A DNA stretch of 64,000 nt, from NCBI GenBank assembly GCA_019095985.1, contig CM032666.1:13576516-13640515 (forward strand), written 5' to 3'. The DNA is from Streblospio benedicti. Lineage: Eukaryota; Annelida; Polychaeta; Spionida; Spionidae. A program made the translations under genes and the position numbers. The notes below the pieces were generated by a model that had not been told where the DNA came from, did not search any database, and saw nothing but the letters and a program-made list of their open reading frames with translations. Numbering within the stretch: the first letter of the stretch is position 1; every line of letters begins with the position of its first letter. Below, in pieces: positions 12,640 through 25,900 of this stretch.

Positions 12640-12745
12640 GGGTTCCCACGCTCCCGGGAATTCCGGGAATAGGCATGAATTTGAAAAATGTCCGGGAAGG
12701 GCTTGAATCTGGCGGGAATATGGCAATCGTACGGCAAAAGGCATG
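12640..12745 (+). mobile_element. Fragment of a DNA transposon end
   Basis: It begins CAGGGTTCCCACGCTCCCGG and repeats CCGGGAA-like words. CAGGGTTCCCAC ends are widespread in animal non-autonomous DNA transposons. No matching opposite terminus was found, so it is a solo or truncated end. Confidence 0.45.
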
Positions 12746-12974
12746 AAAATTATTAAAAATTTAATTTCTAAATATTCGTCGGACGAAATATGGGATAAAA
12801 AATTAGGCGAATGGCGTACTTTCATAGTAAATGAAATAGCTACTATGCTATGAATGAGAAGTCTTTCATCATACTATGATCTACAATATGTAGGCCGTTT
12901 TATTCTATGTATATCCAGTTGTATAGACTAAATATGTATACATATATAATTTAACCTGGGTGTCTAATCTTCAC

Positions 12975-13221
12975 GTTATCATCCATAATTTAGTACAGTA
13001 GGTGCAGCAGCCACGTTTATCAACATACGTGTGACGTAGTGATGGTCAAAGGTGTGATGTAGTTATCTGAACGTGATGTACGTCATTCGTTCAAAACCTC
13101 GGGGTCATCCCAGTGCGTTTGGCTGAATTTCTGGCTGAATTTTTGTCTGAATTCTGAGTTGAGTTCATAGCCTACAGACCTTGTGTGTATAGTCTTAACC
13201 AACCCAATCGGGGCTTGGGTA
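12975..13221 (+). repeat. 245-bp dispersed repeat, copy 1
   Basis: Near-full match, in opposite orientation, to 62936-63160. Shared blocks include GTACAGTAGGTGCA, CTGAACGTGATGTACGTCAT, TCTGAATTCTGAGTTGAGTT and CCAATCGGGGCTTGGGTA. No coding capacity and no clear terminal inverted repeats, so the class is unknown. Confidence 0.8.
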
Positions 13222-15205
13222 TTGTATACCAAGCTGGGATTATTTGAGAATGATAAAAAATATCCTTAATACTTGTAACTATTGAGCATAAAACTCATGT
13301 TCAATGTTGGGAGGTTCGCGTGGCACTTAAGTAAAATTTGACAACATACATGCATACATGTATATGCTAGTCCCGTGGTGAAAAATCGCACCCATATGTA
13401 CTAGCTTCTCATGAAATTGTGACTCTTCACAACAAAATTGATCGATTTTCAATCAAAGTGTGAAGAATTTATATTATTTGTCATATAATTGAAAATGTTA
13501 CAACTGACATAAAGAGACCAGTGGTCAGACTATAAAACATTTTTAACATCACTACTAAATGATAAGACCAGTGTAGTTTCAAGATAAAGGTAAGAAAACT
13601 GCTGTCTGAGCTATGTTTTTAACCTAGTTCCAGAGTTCCGGCAGAAGAGTGGACAAGTGAGTTGAACCTGAACTACAAGGTGATATTGTACCATATCGTC
13701 ATGGGTTTGAAACCGACCAGGCTATATGATACATTTCTGACCTGACTTGAAGTAATAGGTCTAATGACTTAAATTACTTAATTACATCATAAAGAAAAAC
13801 CAGTATTAAAAAGAGGGCATTTTGCTCTTAGAATGAGTTGTATTTACCATTGTTTGTTAAACTGTATTATGGAATCGAGATTCAAGAACCCTTATCATTT
13901 GTGTGATTACTTTGATTTTTTATCATGGTACTAATAACAATAAAGAAAAACACACTATTATTCAAAACATTTTATTCTGTTGACCTGAAAGTTGCTATAA
14001 TTTAGTTTACTTCTTGCATTTTAATGAAAATTGCTATCAAATTACAACAGTCATTAATAGGTTAGATTTTAAGAAATTCATAACATTGTTTTGTTAAATT
14101 AAAAAGATATCATCTTTTACAAGACACCTATGACAGAATCATTTACACTCAAAAATGATGTTTACCAAAATGTGGAAGGAATGACGCAAAGCAATATTCA
14201 ATAAGCCAAGGTCTCTTTTACATTAAAATATTGCATGTTGTACACTGTCTATTGAATTCAGCACAGCTGTGCCCAGATGTACATATGAAGATTTATCAAT
14301 ACCCTAGAAATCAATGATCTTCAAGCGTTCTATTAGATTTCAAGTCCAGAACTTTGGAGACCGTTTCAGATGTTCATTAGCTCTCTATCATTGCCTGTAG
14401 GCAAAATTATAATATTGGTCCAAGATTTTGTATTTTCTTACCCTGAGGTATTGAAATAATCTATTTTAAGCTAAAAGTGAAGAATGTTTCATTTTAATTA
14501 CAATTTGTTGATAATTTGAAGATCTAATTTCTCAGTATTGATAAAAATCATGTCACAAGTTTATCTTGCATTATTTTTACTTTACAATTTCTTCTACAAA
14601 TAACTTAACAGTTACATTACCACTTATAACATTGGCAATGAAATTATTCTTTCACCAAGAGTGATAATAAATTATTACTGAAATGGAGTTTTACAACAAC
14701 TATAATGTTTTTACTAATACTGTTTTGTTATGTTAATATAAGGTTGTAAAAAAAGTGATAAAAATAAAATTTAAAAAAAAGTATAAAGTCCAAAATTTTT
14801 CCTCTGAATATCAGAGTTCTCTTAAGATAATAACATCGGCTCTTAACAAAAACAATTATTTGATGAATTCCTATTGATTAATACAATTCTATCACAGCTG
14901 TCTAATATCACATTAAATCAGACTAACATTGTAAAAAAATTGATAAACTTAAAATTAATTTTTAAAAGTCCAAGACATAACAAATAACAAAAATACCCAA
15001 AAGGGCATTTAAAAATTACTCTCTAAACGACATCAATCAATTTGTGATATTTTACATTTCTATGTATAAAATAGTGGCCTTTTATGATATTAATATTTTC
15101 ACCTACAAAAATAATCATTACTTCTCAAATCTTCCACAAACATTACGCAAATCGCATTTAAATGTTTCATCAAAACTCAAATTGTAGTTTTATAATAGCC
15201 ACTTT

Positions 15206-15211
15206 TTTATT
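15206..15211 (-). terminator. DNAH1: DNAH1 polyadenylation signal AATAAA
   Basis: The plus-strand TTTATT reads AATAAA on the minus strand, about 81 nt past the DNAH1 stop codon. It is the nearest canonical signal and implies a short 3'UTR of roughly 100 nt. AT-rich DNA makes chance matches common. Confidence 0.5.
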
Positions 15212-15291
15212 TATAAAATTTACATAACGACCCCTTATCCAAAATAAGTCACTAAATGCAATTGTCTCATAATGTGCTCGGCTATAGGAGC

Positions 15292-15413
15292 CTAGTAGTT
15301 GAGAGCGCACAGCAGAGCGACACCTCCCTGGATCCAGTGCTTCTGGGGCTTGTCTGAGGGGACCTCCACCGCAAACACAAAGTTGGTCGAGTGACCCGTA
15401 GTGGAGAGAGTAC
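15292..15413 (-). CDS. DNAH1: DNAH1 terminal exon with stop
   Basis: 122 nt; acceptor GTTGCAG. It completes Gly and encodes [39 protein letters not shown] and a TAG stop at 15294-15292. The [10 protein letters not shown] block and the GVALLCAL ending are universal and DNAH1-like features, respectively, of axonemal heavy chain C-termini. Confidence 0.96.
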
Positions 15414-18400
15414 CTGCAACATACCAAACCAGTTATAGACACTTTTATTTTGTAGCCTTGATTTTTTTACCCCACTTGAATTTTATAAATCAATTACCGT
15501 ATACGACCATCCAAGTGCCCACCCTTGTGTAACAGCCCTCCCAGCTCTTTTTCTTAAATGTCCTTAACAATTATGTAGTAACTGCACTCTTGTGTAACAG
15601 CCCACCACCCATTTGAGAAAATTTCAATTTAACGTCCCTGGGCGCTTGGATGGTCGTATACGGTATCTTTATATCTTTATCAACACAAACAAAAATTATG
15701 TCAGATACCAAATAATTTGAAGATGTGCCTCTTATAAAATTATAGTCATCATAAAATTTATGGATATGTATTTTATAAATGTTCAATGAACTGTTTTAAA
15801 TACTTTTAGTAGTGATTTGTGATTTGAAATGCTCTCATCTATTCACAACTTGTACTACTATCATGTAAATATTACTTTCTCTTTATTTTGTCTGACAAAT
15901 TAGAACGATGTCTGAACTTATCTTTTTAATATGCCGGGGTCATCTATTCAAAAGCTTTTATATACATATATTCAGATACAGTCCCAAATGATTTACTTAA
16001 TAATGTGATGTACTTGGATGTACAAGTTTTTTTCAGGACATAAGCACTTATTCTAAAAAAAAGCAATACATATAGTGTATAAACTTAACATTTTATGAAT
16101 GTCACATATTTATGACAATGAAATGTCATTTTGTATCATGAAACATTTCTTTATTAATCTATGAAAAGATACAATCAAATTGTTATTACATGTGGAAATC
16201 TGTTGGTAAAAGTTAAATCTTTTCCTAAAAAATCAGGGTGTGGCATGTAATAAATTTTCCCAGGCACACCCTCAGCAATAAAAAGTTCTGTGCGTCTTCA
16301 AATTTGATAAAGCAACTTTACCATTTGCAAGTTAAGAACTTATTAAGATGTTTATCATCAGCACTTGGAGTCAGCCACATGGAAATTCTTCATTCATATA
16401 ATTTGAGCTTTGGTCTGTCATACATTTTGTGACCAAAAACGAGAATTTCATCTTAATTATATCCCTGTACAATCATAATTGAAACTGCTGTACAAAAGAG
16501 ACATAATAGTCTATAATTATGCTTTCTCAAGCTAGTCAATTTTGTTTTGTCGAAATAAGCACTTCTTCTTATTCTTTTTATCATTTATATATGGACCTAT
16601 ATGTGAAGAAGACAAAATTTAAGATCGGGTTTACAGACTTTCTTTGCTTCATCAATCAATTCATACTTATTGCTGGTAAAGCTTAAGTTGATAACATGTT
16701 TTTTTGTATTATCAAAGACAACTTTATGGGTGTTGTTTGCTAAAGCCATAATTAAATTTTATCTTTTTATGTTTATGTAATGAGCAGACGAATTGTTTTG
16801 CACTGGAGTGGCCTGTTTTTGGTTTAAATAACTTGTTTACTATTTGTATCTAAACCATGCCACACCCTTATACGATAGCGGCAAGGGCTTACAAATTACA
16901 AGGCTTACAAGACTGTTAATTCTCCCACCCAGAAATGACAGATTTGAATGCTATTGACCTACATACAAACAAGTTTGAAGATAATGATCTACGGGTAATA
17001 AAAATCTGTCTTCATAACATTAAACTTACAAAAATCTAACATGCCTATCACATTTTTTTCTTTTCACTTACATACGATTCCCATCAAATACCTACCCTAG
17101 TAAGCATCACATGTAAACGACACTCAAAAAAGATCTCTCTTGAGGATACCCCAGTAGCTACTACATGCTGTACAATTGTACATGACATGGATATTAAAAA
17201 AAACTCATCGATCTGACAAACGATGCAGTTCACAACCTCCAACTTCTACCCAATACCCCCACAACGTACCTGCCCTGGTGAGCGTCTTGTACACGGGACA
17301 CTCGTAGATGCCCTGCGTGGGCGGCTTTCTGTTGGCGGCTGGTATGAGCCACATGGGCGGCATGTCGGTGTACAGCTCCTTGGGCCGCGACTCCGTGAGG
17401 CGGTGGTCGACCGGGTCCCAGCGCGCACCCTCGATGTACAGGCCGCGGATGTAGCAGCCGTCTTCGGGCGCCGACCCGTCTTTGGCCGGGTCTTTACGCA
17501 GCACCTGGCAGGGAAAAGTGAAATGGTCTTTGAAATTGATATGAAAAAAAAACTCTACTTGGTACATGAAAAAAAAAAATGGTCTTTGAAATTGGTATAG
17601 AAACCTTTACTTGGTACATGAAAATTAAAATGGTCTTTGAAATTGGTATAAAAAATTCTATTTGGTACAGGAATTTCAATAAGCGTTGCTTTAGAGACAA
17701 TGGTAGATTGAAATGTGTTCAAAACATGGATGCAGACTTCATATTCTGCGTTGTCAGTAGTATTTGGGTAGCTATTACAGAAGATCTGGGGTAGAAAAAT
17801 TACTGTAGGCGTTGGAAGTTAGCATATGTTAGTATTGTGATTTCTGGTCTTTTTTCTTTCAGATGCAATAAAAAATGCAATTACACTTGAAGTTAATAAC
17901 GGTGTCAAACGTATGTTCTCAAAATAACCTCATAGTGTTTCAATTGACCACTTAACTTGTGCTTTAGGTCTTGGTCATTTGTTAAGCCACAGACATTTGT
18001 AGCTGACCAGATATACTGGGTACACAAAAGCTTGAGGAGATTCTTGATGCTAATTACAATGTATTTCACTAATATTTTTCATATTTGGTGTGAAAATTGA
18101 CAAATATAAGGCATTGGACCGAATTACACTTGGCAAGATTTACGGCATACAAAATTAACCTTTCACAAAAAAAGGAAAAAACAACAATCGTTACTGTATC
18201 ATGACTCAACATTTTATAACACATGATGTGTAGACTTAATATTAGTAAAGAATAAGGTGATAGAGGTTTTTATAATTGGCCAAAATAATCTCAACTCAAA
18301 ATAGAGCAACTTATCTTATGACCATCCTTCAGAAAATCATACATAGTATATATAGCCAATAAAAACATTTTGTAAATAGTTTCTTGATAAAATACATTTG

Positions 18401-21400
18401 TAATTTGTAATAGAAAAGGAAAGTGACAGATATTCTTTTAATATGCTACACAATTTTCAAAGATAAGATTTGGCGTTGCCATTATAAGAGGCCATAAATA
18501 TCTCCTAATCTAGTGCTAAACTTATTCACATTTTATCTTTTATATATTAACTGTTTTAAATATTCTGACCAGTGTGTAATTTGCAATGTTATTTTTATAG
18601 ACCACGGGTCATATTACCATTTCTTTAGTGCACAACTGCACATTTCGCCAATGTTTGCATTGGTTTTATTAGTGTTAATTCAGTCTTTCAAAACTAGTCA
18701 GTCTTTCAAAACTAGTTCATGCAATACACATCAACATCAATGGATCTTGTAATATCTAGTACATAAGACAGTTGTAAATGCAGATTGATAGTGACCTTAA
18801 TCATTCATGCTCCACTGACAAAACCTACAAAAGGCTACATGACAATCAAAATGTAAAAGTGGTCCATAGTTCGAATTCGATGAAAAGTGATTTTCTTTAA
18901 AAGGTTATGGAACATGAAAATGCGATAAAATCACATCTAAATGCCAGAAAAGTGGTCAAACTGGTGGACCCCAGCTAGCCTTGGTAGCTGACCAATTGTA
19001 TGGAACCTAATTATTCATTCTATTCGCTCTTAAAGTACATGTATGCTATAAAACTTGCCATGAGCGAGGTCAGGTATACAAAATTATTAGAGCATTTACA
19101 TGGAATTGTCAGCAATTTATATTGTCAATTAGAGCACACAACTGTGGATGTCTAATGTCTTTACAACACAATCTAAAGAATAGAGAAAACAGGCTACAGG
19201 GCATCAGTTCTGTCAGTTCATACTGGCTAAATCTTCACATTTTAAGACTGACCCCATATAACTCCTCCAGCATCAAACCACACCCTCTTATAGGAATCTT
19301 TGATCGGCCCTTGCAATTATTTTCTTCTATCCTAGTGGAGTAAGGATATAAATAATTGTTTTTCATTGTAATTTTTAATGAAGACTATATTTTTTTCCTA
19401 ACAAAGTCTATTAATTAAACAAAGATAAACATAGGGAGCCGCATATTATGTTTTGGTATCATGAAGTTGTCATTTTGTCAAAAATGTTCATAATAAATAC
19501 TTCTAAGCGCAATAATTCTTATAACATTTGAGGCTATCATGAAAAGAATTACATAATGCAGAACGTGGTTCATATAAATGTTGAAATTGAAAGTCACAAT
19601 TGGCAAATCCCAGAGGGGTTTAAGATCAATTGTGCTTAGAAAGTTCTTAAGTTGAAGATTTAACCCATTAAATAACACCCTTTAAAGTTATTATTACAGG
19701 TCAATAATACATCAAATAAAGTCTTTTACAAAGAAAGAATCCTTTGAGTGTTGATCAAGGAACACTTACATGAACTTAATAATACCTATTTGATACAATC
19801 AGAATTTCCATATTATGTTGTTTGTGTGACACAGTGGCCTAGTAGTTATGGTTCTGCACTAGGGACCACAGCATTAAGGATTCGATTCCCGGTAGAGACG
19901 GAGTGAGTGTTCAGTGTTTACACAGTCACGGAGTCCCAATGTTTGTTTACATCTAGAGACCCCCCGGACTTACATATTAAGGAGTTCAGGGGGGGGGGGT
20001 CTCTAAATGTAAACAAATATTGGGACTCAGGACTGAGTATATAACGTCATCCTTAACTTGCTGCAAATTTCTAAATGATGGTAGATTTCAGTTGAAACAG
20101 AATCTTATGCCAAATATCTGCTGTCCATATAACCCGGTATCAAATCTACAAGGTGCGTAGATCCACTGCTTAGCAACATGGAATTTTACCAATGACTTTG
20201 AGCAAATTATTTAGCCTTACACAAAACAGCCATTGAATTTACAAGCATTTACAGGTGTAAGGCAACTGAATATTTGACATGGAAATTTACCAGGCTTCAG
20301 GTGCCTGGTGAGACATAAATTGTACATGTATTAGAAGTGCCCCTGGGTATGATGCTAGCCACTGAATAACCTCCATATCAAGTCCACTCTGAGCCTGCTC
20401 TCAGTAGAGAGGTGGTTTCTTTATGGAGATTTTGCAGTCGTCTATTTATGAACATTTGGGACTGTGAAAAATAGTTTTGTTATGGTTCGAACGTGATCTA
20501 TTTATAGGTGGTCTTAATTCGGGGTTTTACTGTTAGCAACCTTTATCATTCTCTCCTGCACACAGTTATACAATGATGTTGTTTGTCATGACATTAAAAT
20601 ATACAGAATTATTAAACTAATAATATTACAGGTAGTTCATAAAAAAGTTCATTTTACAAGATAGCTTATTCTCTGATATTAGTTGATTAAAAAAATAAAT
20701 AATAATAATTCTGTCATGTCATCAGTATATCATGGTTGTTCATTTTCCTATATCAGGTGCATTTGTGTGAAAAGTAAATTAATCATCAGTGTTCAAGCCA
20801 TAAAGGTTGTTCATTTTCTATTTAAATGCCTTATAAATTACTTAACATAAATCGCATTTCTTAGATCAGAGGTGATAAATGGTTGTTGACATATTATGCA
20901 TCTGCTAGAGAACAGGTGCATCAGGTGACAAGATCTTGGAAGGATAATTATTTAAAGTACAGACTTTGACACAACGATGGATATGAAAGCATTGCAATCA
21001 TCCCGCCTATAAAAAAACTATAATTTGTCTAAAAACTAAAAGCGTATCTATATACAGCAAATACTTTCTTTTAGTTTTGCAAAAGAAATAATGAAATAAA
21101 CGTCAAGGAATAATTTACAGTACCATACAAATTGATAGAAATAAAAGAAACCATGAGAACATTATAGCAATTGCTACTTTCTCAAATATATGTTATAATA
21201 TATTGTTACATAAAAATACGGAATTGAGTTATATGTTGTCTAATACTATAATCAAATATGGGCTATAAGACATTGGAAAGGGTGTGGCTAATTTATGAGA
21301 TATGTAAACTGATTCACTTCAGATGTAGGGCGTCCTCAATTCATGCTCTGCTGGAACTGAATAATGACACGAAGTTTTAACTATTTCAATTTCAAAGCAC

Positions 21401-22948
21401 GCAATTACTGAGAACTATAGCATGCCATATAGCATCTGCCCTAGTCCAAAGTACATGTGAAAGAATTTTTCCCAATTTACTGTTATAGGACCGCCCAAAC
21501 ACCCATTCAGCTTTATAAAGTTCAAAAAGTGTCAACAGTCTGTGAATGTGTAATTCATTTATACATCTCCATTTCACTGGTCTGGATATCTAATATAATC
21601 CATTTCTAGAGTGGCGCTTTACATGAGCACAGGCATTTGGGTTGTGCACAAGATTTGGAAAGACACTCCAGGAAAGATTTACAAATATACCTATTTACAG
21701 CTCTCAGAGGTTTTTGTGTGAAGCAAGAGTAAAATGCACAGTATAATAGCAATAATTAGGTACATGTACCTCCAGGACCTGTGTATCTAGACCACCTTTC
21801 ATTGCGCACAATTTACACCTCTGTTTAATAACAGGTGAGAATTTCCTCTAGTGCAAAATGTTTGACATGTTCATTGAAAAAATGAATAGCCCCCAACCTT
21901 GACAATTATGTCATCTATATAGAGGTGCCTGCAAGGTGCGCTTCAATCAGGTTTTCACCTGCAGATTCAATCACAATAATGACACATTTCACTAAAGAGG
22001 TAACCAGTGAAATCACTAAATTAGGGATTAAAACCTAGCAATTAAGAGAGTGCATATAACGGGAGATAAGGTAATGGCGTGAAATCATTAATGAGAATTA
22101 CATAAATGATTTTATGAACGATGATTGAATTCTGGCACTTAAACAATGGATGAAACATGGAATTTAAAGTTTTCTTGAAAAATCGACAAGCATATTTTCA
22201 TGTACAGTTTGCTACAAATACTTCAGTACATAAACAACCAATCAAACGTAGTTGGTTCATCTATAGGACGAATAGAAACTACAGAAAATATTTACATGAG
22301 TAGGTGATTGTTGCTGATGTATTAAACTTCTGAATATGCATCAAGGGTTGATGCATATCATGCACGTTTTATACAAACATGGTAATTATACTGCAGGCTA
22401 TGCTTGGTTCATAAAAAATAAGCATGCAAAATCAAAATACAATTATCATTGAGCAATAATGTAAGCTGGAAATTAATATATGACATTTTTTTTTATTGCA
22501 AAAAGGATAGTCCTTTTTCAAAGTATCAATACTCACTCCTTTTTCTTCAGGTTTAGAAATCTGAAATTGATCCGGCATTAGGTTGCATTATGTTCAAACT
22601 GTGTAAGAGTGCATTATACAACATTGTGCTAGGTGCTAGAAAATTACAGTTAGTAAGTTAAAACCGTGTGCTTGAATTAAGACAGTATGAGTTCTCAAAA
22701 AACAAAACATAAATAGAGATGTATAAATTTGATAGCAAAACGCCACAAACATCCAAAATCAAGTATTTTGCAGACAAAAAAAAGTCTTTAAAAACCTTTA
22801 AAAAATGGGTTACTAAATACTAAATGTAAATAAATCTTACCTTAACACTCGCATGTTTGAACTGATAATTTCAAACAGTAAACTGAAGAAACCTTAATAA
22901 ATGCCCCAAACAGTAATTTTTAAATGAATGTACATATTCATTCCAGTG

Positions 22949-22979
<31 letters not shown>

Positions 22980-25900
22980 AAAAAAATTAAATAAAGAATG
23001 GTGCTTCTCCAAATTGATTACCCTATCATTAACAATAATGATGATATATAAGTATCACAATAGTTTTTAATCAATTATCTATTAATCTATTGTGATACTT
23101 ATATATGTTATATCCAGGATAAATGAATTTCCATAAAAAAAAAAAAAAAAAATAATAATGATGATGAAGATGACAAAAGTAACATAGAAATTTCAAATAT
23201 ATAAAGCAATCATTTGACACACTGTTGAACATAAATATGGACACTAAGAATAGAAATCTCACTGTCCATTTGAGCACCAACATGTCTGATGTGTCAAGGC
23301 CACACTGATGTGTACACAGTTAAATTTTGCTCAACAATTTTGAAGACCTTTCTGACTTTTCTTCCCATATACCCCTATTTCTTAAAGCATTACTGTCCTG
23401 GTGTAAGTCTGGAAATAGCAAGGCCAACTTGCCATATGCCACTCACTTAACCTGCCATTCCCCAATATAGCGCATCAAATCCCATATGGCAATAGCAGAT
23501 GCATTTTTATATCTGATGCAATACGCTAGGACCATCATGATCAATCGACATACACTTCAGTTAAATTCTATGGATGAAGATCAATTTGATTAAACTTGAT
23601 TTAAATGCATCAAGGAGTTTCGTATAGTACAACCTTCGATATTTCAAATCAAGCATGAGTCATATTATGATGAAATTTGTGTTGGCATTTCTACATTTTG
23701 ACTGAATGGGTTTCGATGAACTCTCACCTACAAAAATTAACAAATTGCCCCAAGCTATATTATTGAAGAAACAAGAAGTTGGTCACTTAAGTATACTTTT
23801 GCAGGCAATAAGTATAAGACCAATATATGTAGTATTGAAAACATATTTTCAAAAAGTTAACATTAAGTTACATTTTTGGTTTTTGCAAAATTTGTTCCAG
23901 CCCCACATCTTCAGGGAGTGTTGAACGTTGAACTTGTTCCATGAAGCTGGTGAGTAATAAAGGGTCTGATGCCGAAAAGAGAGCAATCACATAAAAGATA
24001 AAATATAAAATAACCTATCGATAACAAACGAAAATGCATGAAGGGGGTCAACATTTCTACAAAATGTTTGGATATATGACGAAATCGACACAGATGGTGT
24101 ACATCAGATTGCACATACGCGACATCGATCAACAACAGCAGCTGTGATTGTCCAAACAGCATGATCATAACATGCGGCACTATCAATACTGTAGAAGACT
24201 CATGTTCATTGCATAGTGTGCTTCAAACACTGAAGTGATCAACTTCAATAATATGACTATATAAAATGACCATATTTATCAGTAGCACATGTGATCATGA
24301 ATTTTTCTGTTATTGTGTAATCGTTACGATTTCATTGATAGATAGGTAGTTGAAAAACAAAAATCAAGCTGATTAACTGATGAGTCACTAGAGCCATGCA
24401 TAAGGTCACATGAAAAACTTAATTCATTTCACTGGACATCTTCGAGTATTTCTATACCAGTCATTCAACATCGCGATAAAACTTCGTTTCAGACCCACAT
24501 ATAGTCCCCCGCAAAGCAGGTTTTAATCAAATCTCAATTTTATGGGTGCACGGGAGCATTAACACAGCTGCCATGCGTTATGGATTACATGTACGGCAAT
24601 CTATAACTGTTATTTCTGTTTGATCAGTGACCTGTCGTGCTTTGCTGATGTATTTGCCACAGGTTTATGTTCATTACTCCAGTTAAACCACCAGACACTG
24701 GTTTCCATCCTGCTCTCCTCAGCTAAAGACTTATCTTGTCGACATTTTCTGTCAATCATAACACTTTACTTCATTAAGTTTTTTCATTACAAGAAACAGC
24801 CACGGAAGGCCTTTCTCCAAATCAATGCAAAGTGCACCATTGAAAACTTACAACTCTAATGAGCCTCTTCTGGCAATCTGAATTAATTAAATTCATTAAA
24901 CTTTGGGTGCCTGGATGGTTGTATGCATATCATCATATATTTTAGGCTTATTCAATTTTGAAAGAGATTCTTGTAGACCTACGATGCTTTACTCAGTAGT
25001 CTTTCTGTACTTTCCCACCCAACAACAGATATCAGATTTAAAATCTCATAAAACTTTACCAAGACAAACACCACACGTAGATTGTAAATGTCATGATCAA
25101 CTCAACAAGCCCCATTCACACACGTATTTTCATGTTTGATGTTCTGTCCTCATACCTGGAGAAATCTCAAATGCGTAACGTAGCATTTGATGCATGAAAA
25201 TATCAAGAACAGTTCCGAGTTTGAGCACACTCTTGTGGTCATATTGTAATGAGCCTCTCTCTCTCTAGATTCAACATGGCAGAGGAGTGAAATTAGCTCC
25301 TTTTCATATTATGTTTAAGCCCAATTGGTTGAATACAACAGGAACAAGCAAAATTCATAAAAGTTTGCTAAAAAGGCTATATAAATCATCAATCATTCCA
25401 ATGTCATACAGGGAGTGATGGTCCAGTTGTTAGCCAGAATCTGACAGTTACAAGGTCTGAGACTGGTAGATCAGGTGCTGGCACAGTTTGTTTTGGCTGA
25501 CCACCCAATTGCAGTAGGTGCTAACAGATTTTCACTGGGCAGTTCTTAGAAATGTTAAAAATCATACATGGATGGTCTTGGTGTCCTGGTTATTTACAGA
25601 AAAAGTGATTATCTTTATAACTTGAAATAACAACATTGCAGTCTTCGAATATAAGTCGGTAATATAAATGAAAAAAAGATTTGATTTTGCTGATCAAATA
25701 GATTAGAAAAAATAGTAAATTCTCTAAAATGGGATACATGGTCAAGTGTTATATATTTTTTTTAAAGTACCAATTTTAAAATAAATTCAATTATTGAATT
25801 GTCAATCCAATGTTTTCTAGTAAAATTCCATCAAGAACTGTACAGAGTCTATTTAATGTTTCTTGCCTACGGTGCATAATTTCTATGGTGCAAATTTGGT

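Larger units (their letters stand above)
12261..15205. other. Intergenic region between DNAH1 and CREB3L
   Basis: About 2.9 kb separating the DNAH1 polyadenylation signal from the CREB3L promoter. It holds a CCGGGAA-rich transposon fragment (12640-12745) and one copy of a 245-bp dispersed repeat (12975-13221). From 13222 to 15205 it is AT-rich with no gene seen. Confidence 0.6.
15414..17269 (-). other. DNAH1: DNAH1 last intron
   Basis: 1856 bp, AT-rich. It holds an inverted-repeat element (15495-15665) and a decayed copy of the upstream exon's donor region (17089-17130). Nothing else recognised. Confidence 0.7.

Noticed and set aside
17223-17600. 125-codon plus-strand frame
   Set aside because: Antisense of the DNAH1 exon 17270-17504, extended into the intronic tandem repeat.
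19831-19900. Possible functional tRNA gene
   Set aside because: A and B boxes are present but the acceptor stem does not pair and the body departs from the cloverleaf; a SINE fits better.
24903-24931. Possible fourth copy of the CCGTATACGACC MITE
   Set aside because: Only about 28 bases resemble the element end (GCCTGGATGGTTGTATGCAT); too short to support.
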